Source: Pseudomonadota bacterium
Lineage (GTDB): Bacteria; Myxococcota_A; Polyangia; Haliangiales; Haliangiaceae
Reading direction: 5' to 3'
DNA: 64,000 nt
Assembly (NCBI GenBank): GCA_022360315.1
Contig: JAKSDA010000577.1
Location: 30,532 to 94,531, forward strand
Numbering within the stretch: the stretch's first letter is position 1; every line of letters begins with the position of its first letter. The translations under genes and the position numbers were made by a program. Of this stretch, positions 35,714 through 45,486 are shown in pieces. Below the pieces are notes generated by a model. The model had not been told where the DNA came from and did no database searches. It saw nothing but the letters and a program-made list of their open reading frames with translations.

Positions 35714-38053
35714 ATGAACGAGTTTGCAGTGCTTTGCGTCGACATCACGTCCGACACCGAGATGAGCCTGACCCTGACCGTCGATGAAGAGCAAACCACC
35801 TATCGTGCCGAGCGGCCGGGCCGCGACGATGTGGAGGCGTTTGCCCGGGATCGGTATCATCTGTGGTCGACCCCGCCAGCCGGCCTGGCCGGGTTGTATC
35901 GCCGCCTCTTGACCCGATTGGCCCGGCTTGCCCTGCCGGCTGCACTCGAACGCCGGCTACGCCAGTGGACGTCGGTACAGAGGAGCGCCCACACCCTGGC
36001 GGTCTTTTCTGGTGACGACGATATGGTCGCTCTGCCCTGGGAACTGGCGCCGTACTGGCTACAATCGGCCAGCCTCCGCATCGTCCGCCTGGCCAGCGCG
36101 TCGCCGGCCACTGAATCTGCCCAAACATCGGCTCAGCGCACCAGGCCACCTGCCAGCGGCGACGAAACCGCGGTGAGGAGTGTGAGGGCAATGAGCTGGG
36201 CCGGCCGGTCGCACCCGGCGTCGCGGCATGACTTCGGCAACCTGCGCGATGGTCGACCAGCGAGCCAGGGTGCGCATGCACCGTGGCGGATGCTCATCGC
36301 CGGATGGCCCTGTTATCGCGGGCAGGCACAACACGGCATCGCGCGAGAGATGACCGAGCTCGCCGCGATGATGCAGGATGCCGGGCTGACCGCCGAGCTC
36401 GTGGCCGCGCCAACTGTGCACCAGCTCGAGCAAGCCGTCGGCCGCTTCGAGCCCAATGTGGTGCATTTGCTACCAGCAACAATCGAGCACGCCGCCAGCC
36501 ACACGGCGGCCACCGAGCCGCGTCTGACCTTGCCCGGCGAGGACGGGCGGGACGAGTGGCTGGATGTGGGCAAACTCGGCGATATCATGGCCAGAAAACT
36601 CTCGAGTCGACCCGATCTTGTCGTCATCAATACGTCCCATAGCGGCCTGTTGATGGCCGGACAGCTGTGCAAACGCCTCAAAACCGTGACCGTCGGCTGG
36701 CCGTCCCTGGTCAGCTGCGAAGCAAAGGCTGATTTTGTCATGTATTTCTATCGGCGATTGGCCGAGGGAAATAGCGTTGTCGAGGCCGTCGACGCCTATC
36801 TCGGGCATACATCGATTGGCCAGCACCATCTCCATCGCGCTGTTCCCGTGGTGTGGACGCCATCGCGGTCACAGCTGAGCCGATCACCGGTAGAGTTGGA
36901 CAGAGAACGATCGCAGACCACCCGGACAGTCAGGTCGAAGGGATTGACCGACCGGACCGTAGAATACAGCCTGTCTCAAGAGCGCGATGTGCGGATCCGT
37001 ATCGAGTTCGAGTCGACCAGCGCGATCAACCCGGCCATGCTGAGCAATGGAAATCCGGCGATCTCGCACCTCGTCGTCGACAGCAATCGCAAAATCGCTA
37101 ATCTTGACCTGCGCATCGACTGCGATACCGGCAGCGGTATATCGACGATCCGCCAGAGCGTGGATCTGGTCCGTGGCCGGCGTCCAGTGCCGACCGAGCA
37201 TGTGGAGTTCCCCGCGCTCTACCAGTTGATCCAATCGCGCGCCGGCCGGCGCCAGATCAACTTTGTTGCCACCATCTCGGACCGAGAAGGCGTGCTGGCC
37301 GCAGCGACTCGCTCGGTGCTCCTGATGGGCCATAACGAGTGGCTGGATTCGTCCGACGTGTGGCAATACATCCCTGCATTTGTACTGCCCAATAGCCAGG
37401 AGATCCGCCAGGTGCTCGATGGCGTGGTCGATCACTTGCGCCGGGTTGGCGACGCCTCCGGACAGTTGCCCGGTTACAACGGGGCCGATGAAACCCAGGT
37501 CGTCAGCCAGATGCGGGCGGTTTATCAGGTCCTGTGCAACGAGCCGTACAAATTGTCCTACGAGGCCGATTCCAGTGCAATACTCGACCCCGAGGAGAGC
37601 TGGCGATCGATGGGTCAACGGGTGCGCTTGCCCGGCGAGATCATCGAGGATCGACGAGGCACCTGTCACGATTTGAGCCTTTTTTTCGCATCCTGTGCCG
37701 AGCGGATCGGACTCTACCCGATGCTTATCCTGAAGCACGGACATACCTTTTTTGCCTATTGGAAAAGCCGCAACGCGCACCGGGATTTCGTGAATCAGCG
37801 GCGTTCGAGCCCGGAACCAGACCCCAAACCATGGGTCATCGAGAACTTTGACGAACTCGACAGGTTTTACCGCGGCAAAGGCTTCGAGGTCGTCGAGGCC
37901 ACAGAAGTCTGCACAGCCGATACCAACTACGAGCAAGCGCGCAACGAGGGCAATCGCCTCATGCGACAACTGCGCGCCAACCCGGGCATGTTCGACGCTG
38001 CCGTCGATGTAAGGACCGCTCGGCACGCCATTCATCCGGTCCATCCCAGCTGA
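35714..38053 (+). CDS. degenerate CHAT-like domain fused to transglutaminase-like domain
   Basis: Protein of 779 residues. The first part follows the CHAT layout (DMVALPWELAPYW, then MLIAGWPCYRGQAQHGIARE and a VVHLL strand), but the catalytic histidine and cysteine are absent: the expected H-F-x-G-H-G reads HLLPATIEH and the N-A-C-x-S-G strand reads INTSHSG. The C-terminal part (about 560-760) is transglutaminase-like, with cysteine C651 in RRGTCHDLS and H677 in KHGHTFFAYW, followed by acidic residues in VIENFDELD. The inactive caspase-like domain may bind or regulate, leaving the cysteine enzyme as the active part. It ends the 27.6-38 kb cluster. Confidence 0.78.
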   Translation: MNEFAVLCVDITSDTEMSLTLTVDEEQTTYRAERPGRDDVEAFARDRYHLWSTPPAGLAGLYRRLLTRLARLALPAALERRLRQWTSVQRSAHTLAVFSGDDDMVALPWELAPYWLQSASLRIVRLASASPATESAQTSAQRTRPPASGDETAVRSVRAMSWAGRSHPASRHDFGNLRDGRPASQGAHAPWRMLIAGWPCYRGQAQHGIAREMTELAAMMQDAGLTAELVAAPTVHQLEQAVGRFEPNVVHLLPATIEHAASHTAATEPRLTLPGEDGRDEWLDVGKLGDIMARKLSSRPDLVVINTSHSGLLMAGQLCKRLKTVTVGWPSLVSCEAKADFVMYFYRRLAEGNSVVEAVDAYLGHTSIGQHHLHRAVPVVWTPSRSQLSRSPVELDRERSQTTRTVRSKGLTDRTVEYSLSQERDVRIRIEFESTSAINPAMLSNGNPAISHLVVDSNRKIANLDLRIDCDTGSGISTIRQSVDLVRGRRPVPTEHVEFPALYQLIQSRAGRRQINFVATISDREGVLAAATRSVLLMGHNEWLDSSDVWQYIPAFVLPNSQEIRQVLDGVVDHLRRVGDASGQLPGYNGADETQVVSQMRAVYQVLCNEPYKLSYEADSSAILDPEESWRSMGQRVRLPGEIIEDRRGTCHDLSLFFASCAERIGLYPMLILKHGHTFFAYWKSRNAHRDFVNQRRSSPEPDPKPWVIENFDELDRFYRGKGFEVVEATEVCTADTNYEQARNEGNRLMRQLRANPGMFDAAVDVRTARHAIHPVHPS

Positions 38054-38304
38054 GCCTGCCCGCATCCGATCCCGTCGATCCCGCCGCGGTTGAACCTACC
38101 CTGTATCTCATCCCGGCCGAGCCCGGCCGGGCCCACAACCCCACGGCAGGCGAGATCGGCCTACCTTAAATTCAATGATCTTAGAAACTTATGGGTAATC
38201 CGAGGCGATTTCAGCGGATCTTGGACAGAGCGTGGAAAGAAGCTGGCAAAACACCACTCACTCGGAACGGTTTGACCGGGCAGGCGGGGTAGAATGTTGA
38301 AGAC

Positions 38305-39348
38305 GTGCAAACAGTACGAGGCCCGAGAGCGCTCACCTGGTTGCTGGGAGCGCTGGTGTTGGTGCCGGCTGAGCTTCTGGCCCTCGGGCGCTCCGAGCCG
38401 TTCTTCATGTTCACCGTCGTCGCTCTGCTCGCCACACTCGGTGTGCTGTGCGGTCTGGTCATCGCCGGGATGGAAAGGCTGGTGCGTTTTCTCGAGCTGC
38501 CCGCGTTCTTGACCAGCTGCGTGCGTGCCCTGCCGGCCGCGTTTCCCCTCGCATTTGTCGCCGCTGGCTTATTTGATGGCCGATTTGCCAGCACGTTACC
38601 CGGCGCCGCATCGGGCCATGTGTGGGTTCCCATCGTGGGTTTCATACTTCTCTCGGCCTTGCTGACCCTGATCGAGGCCTTGCTCTTGCACGGCAGACGG
38701 CGCCTGGCCCTGGCTGGCGCTCTTGTCGTCATTACGTGGGTGGTCGAGTATATCAATCGCGGTGTTTTGCCGCTGCTCTATCCCGATATTCACGCCTTCC
38801 TGACCTTGGTCGCGGTGATCTGTGCCGGTGCGGCCATCTACCTGGTCTGGCCCGGGGTCAAGTGGCGAGCTCCGCACTATGTCGTGGCCTTGACCGTAGT
38901 GAGCGGCAGCTTTGGCGGGGTTTTGGCCAATGGGCTCGACAGTCAAGAACAGCGCCGTACCGTGGCCGAGCGCGGTATGCACACCCGCCAGATCGTCCGA
39001 CTGCTGCGCGACATCGTCGACAGCGACCGCGATGGCTATTCACCGCTTTTGGGCGGCGGTGACTGCAATGATCGCGACCCCACCATTCACCCAAATGCAC
39101 CCGAGCTGCCCGGAAACGGCAACGACGAGGATTGTGACGGCGCCGATGCCGCTCCCGGAGCGGCTGTTCTCGGCGATCATAACGCGATCGCACGGGTGGA
39201 CGGGCCCGGCCGGGTAGGGCCCGTTTTCGCTGCGATATCGCCGGGCGACCGCCGACCCCCGGGTGCGAAACAAGGGCTCAGCCGCGCGATAGGAGTACAC
39301 ATCCGTGACACTTACGCTTGTCGATATTGGTGCCAATCTGACCGATAA
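38305..39348 (+). CDS. membrane protein with MopE-type metal-binding motif, probably 3'-truncated
   Basis: The GTG start gives 347 residues: six or seven transmembrane helices (about 10-215), a soluble segment, then a calcium-type motif (DSDRDGYSPLLGGGDCNDRD, ending in GNDEDCDGAD). In myxobacteria this array often leads into a sulfatase-like catalytic domain. Here it is followed only by about 60 residues of low-complexity sequence whose end is read out of frame through the start of tatD (44-base overlap). I think the enzyme part has been lost and the visible tail is run-on translation. Confidence 0.7.
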   Translation: MQTVRGPRALTWLLGALVLVPAELLALGRSEPFFMFTVVALLATLGVLCGLVIAGMERLVRFLELPAFLTSCVRALPAAFPLAFVAAGLFDGRFASTLPGAASGHVWVPIVGFILLSALLTLIEALLLHGRRRLALAGALVVITWVVEYINRGVLPLLYPDIHAFLTLVAVICAGAAIYLVWPGVKWRAPHYVVALTVVSGSFGGVLANGLDSQEQRRTVAERGMHTRQIVRLLRDIVDSDRDGYSPLLGGGDCNDRDPTIHPNAPELPGNGNDEDCDGADAAPGAAVLGDHNAIARVDGPGRVGPVFAAISPGDRRPPGAKQGLSRAIGVHIRDTYACRYWCQSDR

Positions 39349-40099
39349 ATCATTTCGGAGCGACCGCGATCAGGTCATCGACCGCGCCGTGGCTGCTGGC
39401 GTGACCCGTATGATCGTCACCGGAACCAGCGTGCAAGCCAGCCGGCACGCCGCCGAACTGGCCGAGACTCGGCCAGGGGTCCTGTACGCCACTGCAGGCG
39501 TACATCCTCACGACGCCAAATCGTGCAGCGACAACAATACACTGGCCCTGTTGCGAGAGCTGGCTGCCCGGCCCCAGGTCGTGGCCATCGGCGAGTGTGG
39601 CCTCGACTTCTATCGCGACCTGTCGCCCCGTCCGGTCCAGCGGGCGTGGTTCGAGGCCCAGGTCGAGCTGGCCTGCGACCTCGCCATGCCGCTCTTTCTG
39701 CACGAACGAGATGCATCGGACGCCATGCTCGAGATTTTGCGCCGCTATCGTCGCTCGGTCCGTGCTGCCGTGATTCACTGTTTTACCGGAACCGCACGGC
39801 AACTCGACGCCTATCTCGACCTCGACCTGCACATCGGTATCACCGGCTGGATCTGCGATGAGCGGCGCGGTCGGCACCTTCATGACCTGGTCGGCAAGAT
39901 TCCTCTCGACCGACTCATGATCGAGACCGACTCTCCCTACCTCTTGCCGCGAACTCTGTCACCCAGGCCCAAAAACCGCAGAAACGAGCCCGTCTACCTG
40001 CCCCATGTGCTCGAAACCGTGGCCCGCTGTGTGGAGCGCAGCCCCGCCGAGGTCGCCCGCGCCACCACGGCCACGGCCGAGGCGTTTTTTGCACTCTGA
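39305..40099 (+). CDS. tatD: TatD-family metal-dependent DNase/hydrolase
   Basis: Cytoplasmic TIM-barrel hydrolase, 264 residues, start GTG 39305 with AGGAG at 9 bases. Metal and active-site signatures are in place: DIGANLTDKSF (TatD rather than YcfH type), AGVHPHDAK, GECGLDFYRD, HERDASDAM, IHCFTGTARQLDAY and ETDSPYLLPR. The family trims DNA 3' ends in DNA quality control. The 5' end overlaps the degenerate tail of the membrane-protein gene; its own ribosome site shows it is translated independently. Confidence 0.95.
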   Translation: MTLTLVDIGANLTDKSFRSDRDQVIDRAVAAGVTRMIVTGTSVQASRHAAELAETRPGVLYATAGVHPHDAKSCSDNNTLALLRELAARPQVVAIGECGLDFYRDLSPRPVQRAWFEAQVELACDLAMPLFLHERDASDAMLEILRRYRRSVRAAVIHCFTGTARQLDAYLDLDLHIGITGWICDERRGRHLHDLVGKIPLDRLMIETDSPYLLPRTLSPRPKNRRNEPVYLPHVLETVARCVERSPAEVARATTATAEAFFAL

Positions 40100-40100
40100 C

Positions 40101-40409
40101 CGGGAATCCCTCGAACTCGCCGAGCCGCAATCCGCCGGCGAATGGCGGTAAAGAAATTCCGCAGCGATCCGATTCGATTCGCCGAGTAATCAAACGCTCC
40201 TCCGCTGCCCCCGGCCTCTCCATCTCCACCAACCATTCGACCGAATAAGCCGGCCGATCGCATCATCTGTACTCATCAATCGACCCGTTTCCGACGCCAT
40301 CGCAGCAGTTCGCCGCGTTGCCAAACGCAAGGGAGCGTGCGCCGACCGGCGGTCCAACAGTACAGAAGGGAAGTGGCATATCAACGATCAGGTAGATCAT
40401 TTCAGACCC
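40101..40409. other. intergenic region, no gene seen
   Basis: About 310 bases between tatD and the DUF1800 lipoprotein. No open frame with a ribosome site is visible. The stretch presumably carries the promoter for the DUF1800-DUF1501 operon. Confidence 0.45.
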
Positions 40410-43400
40410 ATGCCTCTGGCCGTCGCAACCCTGGCGCTGAGTTGCGCGTTGGGCTCGGCGTGTACTCCGAGTGACCCCGGTAGTGGAGCTACCACAGACA
40501 CGTGGGTCGCAGCTGTCACATCGGGCCAAAACTCCGATACCGCCCCGATTGGCGTCACCTTACGCGATGCTGTGCAACCCGATGAGACCCTGGCAGAGGC
40601 CGAGATCGACGCGTATCAGATAACCAATCTCGGATACTTGATACACCGCCAGCGGCGCATCACCGATAGAGACGGGCGGGCAGAGTTCGCACTTGCCGGC
40701 CTCGGGCAGGGCCGTGCTTACCTGTTCAAAACCCGTCACTACAGCAAATCAGTTCCCGCTTATAGCGAGCCGGTTTTCGAGCCTGGAGAAATCGATTTTT
40801 TGATCGGGACCGTGCGGGTTTCGGTCATTGATTTTTCGGCGCCCCGGCCCGCCGCCATGCCCGATACCAGGGTCACCATTTACGAGCTCTTTCCCGACGG
40901 CTACAAAGCCTGGTTCGCCCGGATGAACACCGACAGCGCTGGTGTATTGCGCCTCGACCTGCCCGGACTGGGCCGGGACAGCTCGTACCTTCTCGCGGCC
41001 AGAAACCCGACCACAAGACAGTACAAAAAAAGCCAGGTCATTTCTGAACCCGGACAGCATGAATTTCGCGTCGGCAACAGGCCGCTCGCCCTGCGCCTCG
41101 TCGACGCGTCCAGCGACCAGCCGCTTGCCGGGGTGCGGGTTACTGCGCGCGAACTCCTCGGCGATGGAACATCGCGTTGGGCCGCTCAGCGCATCTCCGA
41201 TGATGGCGGCCAGGTCATCTTTGACCTCGACGGCCTCGGCGATGGACGTGAGTACTACGTGACTGCCCGCGCCCACAACGAGTTCCGCTATCGTTCACCG
41301 GTGTTCACCGAGCCCGGTGAGCACGACCTCGAACTCGGTGCAGTCGTGGTTCGCGTGCTCGATGGCAGTGATCGAGCCCATCCCCCGCTCGCCGACAAAA
41401 AGGTCCACATCTACCAGAAACGCCAGGACGGCAAACTCAAATGGTACGGCAGGGCCTACACCGACCGCACAGGCATCGTGCGTATCGACCTGCCGGGGCT
41501 CGAATCGCACGCCACCGAGATCAGTCCGACGTATGTGCTGCGGGCGCGCAGTACGGTTACTGGCCAATACAAGAGCAGTCAGGATATCACCAAATCCGGT
41601 GAACACAATTTTGTCGTGGGCAATCTTCCGCTTCACGTGACAGTGCGAGATGGCATTGCGCAGAATGTGCTGACCGGCGAAAAAGTCACCGCCTACGAGA
41701 TCATTTCCCCGGACCAGAAAAAATGGCGAGCCAGCGGCACAACCGATGAAAACGGCCAGGTCCGCCTTGATCTCGACGGTCTGACTGATAACCCGGCTGA
41801 GCCCGGCCGGACGTACCGACTGGGAGTCCGGCTCGAGGGGGTCAGCAGGGTGTACTCTCCGGATGTGACCGGGCCCGGCGATGTGGAATTTCTGGTCGCA
41901 ACCTCGCCGGTCACTCTGATCGACGGCAGCACCGGGCAGCCGCTGGGCGGAGTCAGACTGACCGCCTATACCCTGGAGATCGACCAAAATGGCACACCAC
42001 GTCGCAACTGGTACAAGCACGGCACGACCGACGCGAACGGTCGCGTGCCTTTTGACTTCGAGGTTCTGCGCGCGCCGGGCCAGCCGGTGGTGGTTCGAGC
42101 CAACGATCCATTTCGCAAGAACCAACGGTATTTTTCGCAGCTGATCCGCAGGCCCGGTTCAGTGAAATTTGTCATCCGCGACGGCGAGGACCGTCCGTTC
42201 GACTACGAGCCGCCTCATGTTGCCATCACCGCACCGGCCGACAGCCAGCGTTTGAGTCATCGCGGCGCAGTGCTCACCGGTGTGGCCACCGACAATCACC
42301 TGGTCGCTTCGATCAGCGTCGAGGTCAGCGATCGCGACAAGGGCGTCAGCCAGGGGCCTGCCGAGTTCGACAGTGCCACAGGAGAGTTTCGCTATACCAT
42401 TCCCGAACAGGCGATCACCGCGGGCGCCACGGCGACCGTCAAGGTCACTGCCCGGGATCGGGCTGAAAACTCGAGCTCGGTCACCCGCAGCTATTCGGTT
42501 GTCCGCGACGCCGACCGGCCAGTCGTGGCCTTCTTATCCCACAAAAACGGCGATTCGGTTGCCCGTCAGGGCCTTGTGTTGCGCGGCAGCGCGGTCGACA
42601 ACATCGGGGTTGCCGAACTGCACATGACGGTCGCTCTACCCGATCGCGGGATCACAGTCGATCGCCGGCCACTGCGGCCATCTGGCGCGGATGGCAGATG
42701 GGCCGCCGCGCTGTGGTCGGCCGACCTGGGTGGCGAGCTGACCCCGGACGACCGACCGGTGGTGATCACGATCGAGGCCACCGACCGCGAGGGCAATCGA
42801 GGGACTGCATCGATCGACCTGAAGGCCACTGAACTCGACCGAGAGCCATACCGGCGCGCGCGGCACGTGCTCGACCGACTCACGTTTGGCGCCAGTCCCG
42901 AGCTCTTGGCCGAGTTTGGCTCCATCGAGTCAGAGACCCTCACTGGCCATTTGGACCGGTTTATCGAACGACAGCTCGGCTCCGATCCCATTGACCAGCG
43001 CGAGTGCGACGCCGGGCTCGGCCAGTTGCCAGCGCCCGGCGATGGAGGTGAACTGGCCGACCGGTTGCTCGCGCGCATGGTGTCGAGCGAACGACAGCTG
43101 CGCGAAGTGATGACCTGGTTTTGGGAAAACCATTTTAATACCGACCTGCGCAAACACAAAAACACCAGTTACGAGCTCGTCGAGAACCGGGCCTTTTGCC
43201 GCCATGCGCTGGGTAATTTTCGCGACCTGCTCGAGGCCAGCGCGACCAGTCCGGCTATGATCGTGTATCTGGACAGCGCGGTGAACAGCAAGGACAACCC
43301 CAACGAAAACTATGCCCGCGAGATACTCGAGCTCCATACCATGGGTGTCGACGGCGGCTACACCCGGGCCGACGTGGCGGCGCTGGCCAGGGTCTTTTCC

Positions 43401-43586
43401 GGCTGGCACTTGCGCGACGGCCGATTTTTCTTCGACGCCGACGAGCACGACGACTCGGACAAGACATTTCTCGGCAGGGTGATCCCGGGCGCCGGGGTCG
43501 AGGAAGGAATGGCGGTCCTGGACATCTTGACCCGGCACCAGGCCACTGCCACCCATATCAGCAAAAAGTTGCTCCAGCTCTTGTGA
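40410..43586 (+). CDS. lipoprotein with beta-domain repeats and N-terminal part of DUF1800 domain
   Basis: A 1058-residue exported lipoprotein (lipobox ALGSAC). Residues 40-600 hold five repeats of about 95-100 residues, each a prealbumin-like domain with a motif like D-x-x-G-x-x-R-x-D-L-x-G-L (TDSAGVLRLDLPGLG, TDRTGIVRIDLPGLES). Two Ig-like domains follow (about 600-800), then DUF1800 from about 810 (ARHVLDRLTFGASPELLAEF, MTWFWENHFNTD, YAREILELHTMGVDGGYTRA, ALARVFSGWHL). The DUF1800 domain stops at ATHISKKLLQLL, where the family normally continues; the rest is encoded by the next frame, overlapping by 4 bases. Confidence 0.85.
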   Translation: MPLAVATLALSCALGSACTPSDPGSGATTDTWVAAVTSGQNSDTAPIGVTLRDAVQPDETLAEAEIDAYQITNLGYLIHRQRRITDRDGRAEFALAGLGQGRAYLFKTRHYSKSVPAYSEPVFEPGEIDFLIGTVRVSVIDFSAPRPAAMPDTRVTIYELFPDGYKAWFARMNTDSAGVLRLDLPGLGRDSSYLLAARNPTTRQYKKSQVISEPGQHEFRVGNRPLALRLVDASSDQPLAGVRVTARELLGDGTSRWAAQRISDDGGQVIFDLDGLGDGREYYVTARAHNEFRYRSPVFTEPGEHDLELGAVVVRVLDGSDRAHPPLADKKVHIYQKRQDGKLKWYGRAYTDRTGIVRIDLPGLESHATEISPTYVLRARSTVTGQYKSSQDITKSGEHNFVVGNLPLHVTVRDGIAQNVLTGEKVTAYEIISPDQKKWRASGTTDENGQVRLDLDGLTDNPAEPGRTYRLGVRLEGVSRVYSPDVTGPGDVEFLVATSPVTLIDGSTGQPLGGVRLTAYTLEIDQNGTPRRNWYKHGTTDANGRVPFDFEVLRAPGQPVVVRANDPFRKNQRYFSQLIRRPGSVKFVIRDGEDRPFDYEPPHVAITAPADSQRLSHRGAVLTGVATDNHLVASISVEVSDRDKGVSQGPAEFDSATGEFRYTIPEQAITAGATATVKVTARDRAENSSSVTRSYSVVRDADRPVVAFLSHKNGDSVARQGLVLRGSAVDNIGVAELHMTVALPDRGITVDRRPLRPSGADGRWAAALWSADLGGELTPDDRPVVITIEATDREGNRGTASIDLKATELDREPYRRARHVLDRLTFGASPELLAEFGSIESETLTGHLDRFIERQLGSDPIDQRECDAGLGQLPAPGDGGELADRLLARMVSSERQLREVMTWFWENHFNTDLRKHKNTSYELVENRAFCRHALGNFRDLLEASATSPAMIVYLDSAVNSKDNPNENYAREILELHTMGVDGGYTRADVAALARVFSGWHLRDGRFFFDADEHDDSDKTFLGRVIPGAGVEEGMAVLDILTRHQATATHISKKLLQLL

Positions 43587-44200
43587 GCGACGATCCGTCG
43601 CCCGACCTGGTCAGCAGCACGGCCGAGGTGTTCATGAACCCCGGCGATGGCTCTCGTCCAGGCGAGATCACTCCGGTGCTCAAGCGCATTTTCCGCTCCG
43701 CCGAGTTTTGGGCTGCGGCCAACCGCCGGGCCAAGATCAAGACACCGCTCGAGTTTGTCCTCGGTGCGGCCCGGGCCTTCCACATCACGCCCGATGGACA
43801 CGAGCTGACCCGCGTCATGCATCGTCTCGGCATGGATTTTCTCGAATTTCCCGTCCCGACCGGCTACCCCGAGGTCGGCGGACACTGGATCAACACCAAT
43901 TCACTCTTCGAACGCGTGCGGGCTGCTCATGATCTCGCCCATGCCGACTCACCAGATGGCCTGAGCGCCGACCCGCGGGCATTTGCCCTGGCCCACGATC
44001 GAGTGACCGCAGAGGGGATCACAGAGCTATTTCTCGCCATCACTCATGGCGGCGAATACACCGAGGACGAGTTCAGGGCCGCGCTCAGCCAGTTCGGGCC
44101 CAATCGACCGTTCGACATCGACCTTTTGCCCGATGCCGATGAACAGGTGCGTCGCGTGCTGGCGGCAGTTCTCGGCTTCCCGGGCAACCAGTATCAATAA
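43583..44200 (+). CDS. C-terminal part of DUF1800 domain, separate frame
   Basis: A 205-residue frame starting at GTG 43583, inside the stop of the previous gene (sequence TTGTGA). Its beginning, SDDPSPDLVSSTAEVF, is the normal direct continuation of DUF1800 after the KLLQLL end of the upstream protein, followed by the family's VLKRIFRSAEFWAA and IKTPLEFVLGAARAF. It has no signal peptide of its own, so as a separate protein it could not be exported with its partner. A frameshift, a sequencing error or a translational slip at the junction are the options; a coupled second start is less likely. Confidence 0.7.
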   Translation: MSDDPSPDLVSSTAEVFMNPGDGSRPGEITPVLKRIFRSAEFWAAANRRAKIKTPLEFVLGAARAFHITPDGHELTRVMHRLGMDFLEFPVPTGYPEVGGHWINTNSLFERVRAAHDLAHADSPDGLSADPRAFALAHDRVTAEGITELFLAITHGGEYTEDEFRAALSQFGPNRPFDIDLLPDADEQVRRVLAAVLGFPGNQYQ

Positions 44201-44217
44201 TACGAGGAGGTATCCCC

Positions 44218-45486
44218 ATGATGAACAGACGGACTGTGCTCAAGGGACTTGTCGCCGGCGGCCTGGGCTTGCCCGCGCTGTCGAGCTCGCTTACCTGGTT
44301 TGTGCGCACTGGACAGGCGCAGAGTATTTCGCCGGCCAGAACTCTGGTCGTGGTCTTTTTGCGCGGGGGCTGCGACGGGCTCAATGTCTGTGTGCCCTAT
44401 GGTGACCCGGCCTATTACGACCTGCGTCCGACCATCGCCATTGCCCCACCCGATCCCGCCGATCTGGCCTCGGCGCTCGACCTCGATGGATTTTTTGGCC
44501 TTCATCCCGGGCTGGGCGCCATCAAGCGGTTTTACGACGATGGCCGCCTGGCCCTGTTTCCAGCGGTTCACTACCCCCAACCGTCGCGTTCGCACTTTGA
44601 CAGCCAGCATTTCATCGAGAGTGGAGCCCGTCGCAAAGACCTCGAAGGCTGGCTCAACCGCCATCTGGCCAGTACATCGAGACCGGAGCGAATGCGGGCA
44701 GTCGGTTTTGGCAAGAGTTTGCCGCAATCATTGCGCGGCTCGGTCGTGGTCTCGTCCATCGACAACCTCGCCTCCTTCCGCGTGCCAGGAAACCAGAGCG
44801 AGCGGGACAACCTGCTCGCCGCCTTGCAGACTGTGTACCGCGAACAGCCATCTGATCGGCCTCATCGCGCCGCAATGCGCGAGGTCGGTGAACAGTTGAT
44901 CGGCGACCTCGACGCGGTGGCAGGCATCGACGCCGACAGGTATCCTCCGGACAACGGTGCTGTATACCCGACGCGGTCGTTTGGCCGCCATTTACAGCAG
45001 ACTGCGCAACTGATTAAGGCCGGTCTTGGTCTGGAGATCGCGACCGTCGACCTGGGCGGCTGGGATACCCACGAGGGACAGGGGGGCGGCCAGGTCGGCA
45101 GCCGCCACCGCCATATGCTGGAGCGTCTGGCCAGCGGCCTCAACGCGTTTGCCACCGACCTGGGCGACCGCATGGACGACGTGCTGGTCATCGTGTGCAC
45201 CGAGTTCGGCCGCACTGTGCGCGAAAACGGCAGCCGTGGTACCGACCATGGCATGGCGTCGACCTGGCTGGCTCTTGGCGGTCAGGTCGACGGCGGTCAG
45301 ATCTACGGCTCCTGGCCCACACTCGAAACCGGAAACCTGGTTGCAGGCCGCTTTTTGCCGTACACGATCGATTATCGCGATATCTTTGCCACTGTCGCTG
45401 CTGGCTTTCTCGGCAACAGCGACATTGACTATCTCTTCCCCGAATACGCGTTCAGTCCGACCAAATTTCTGAGACACGAGTCGTAG
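44218..45486 (+). CDS. DUF1501 family exported protein (Tat signal)
   Basis: A 422-residue protein with a twin-arginine signal (NRRTVLKGLVAGGLGLPALS) and the DUF1501 core: TLVVVFLRGGCDGLNVCVPY, LALFPAVHYPQPSRSHFDSQ, VDLGGWDTHEGQGG, VIVCTEFGRTVRENGSRGTD and the DYRDIFATVAAGFLG end. A good ribosome site (GAGGAGGTA) precedes ATG 44218. The family is sulfatase-like in fold, and DUF1800-DUF1501 gene pairs are widespread in Planctomycetes and Myxococcota, where both are thought to act in the periplasm on unknown substrates. Confidence 0.92.
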   Translation: MMNRRTVLKGLVAGGLGLPALSSSLTWFVRTGQAQSISPARTLVVVFLRGGCDGLNVCVPYGDPAYYDLRPTIAIAPPDPADLASALDLDGFFGLHPGLGAIKRFYDDGRLALFPAVHYPQPSRSHFDSQHFIESGARRKDLEGWLNRHLASTSRPERMRAVGFGKSLPQSLRGSVVVSSIDNLASFRVPGNQSERDNLLAALQTVYREQPSDRPHRAAMREVGEQLIGDLDAVAGIDADRYPPDNGAVYPTRSFGRHLQQTAQLIKAGLGLEIATVDLGGWDTHEGQGGGQVGSRHRHMLERLASGLNAFATDLGDRMDDVLVIVCTEFGRTVRENGSRGTDHGMASTWLALGGQVDGGQIYGSWPTLETGNLVAGRFLPYTIDYRDIFATVAAGFLGNSDIDYLFPEYAFSPTKFLRHES

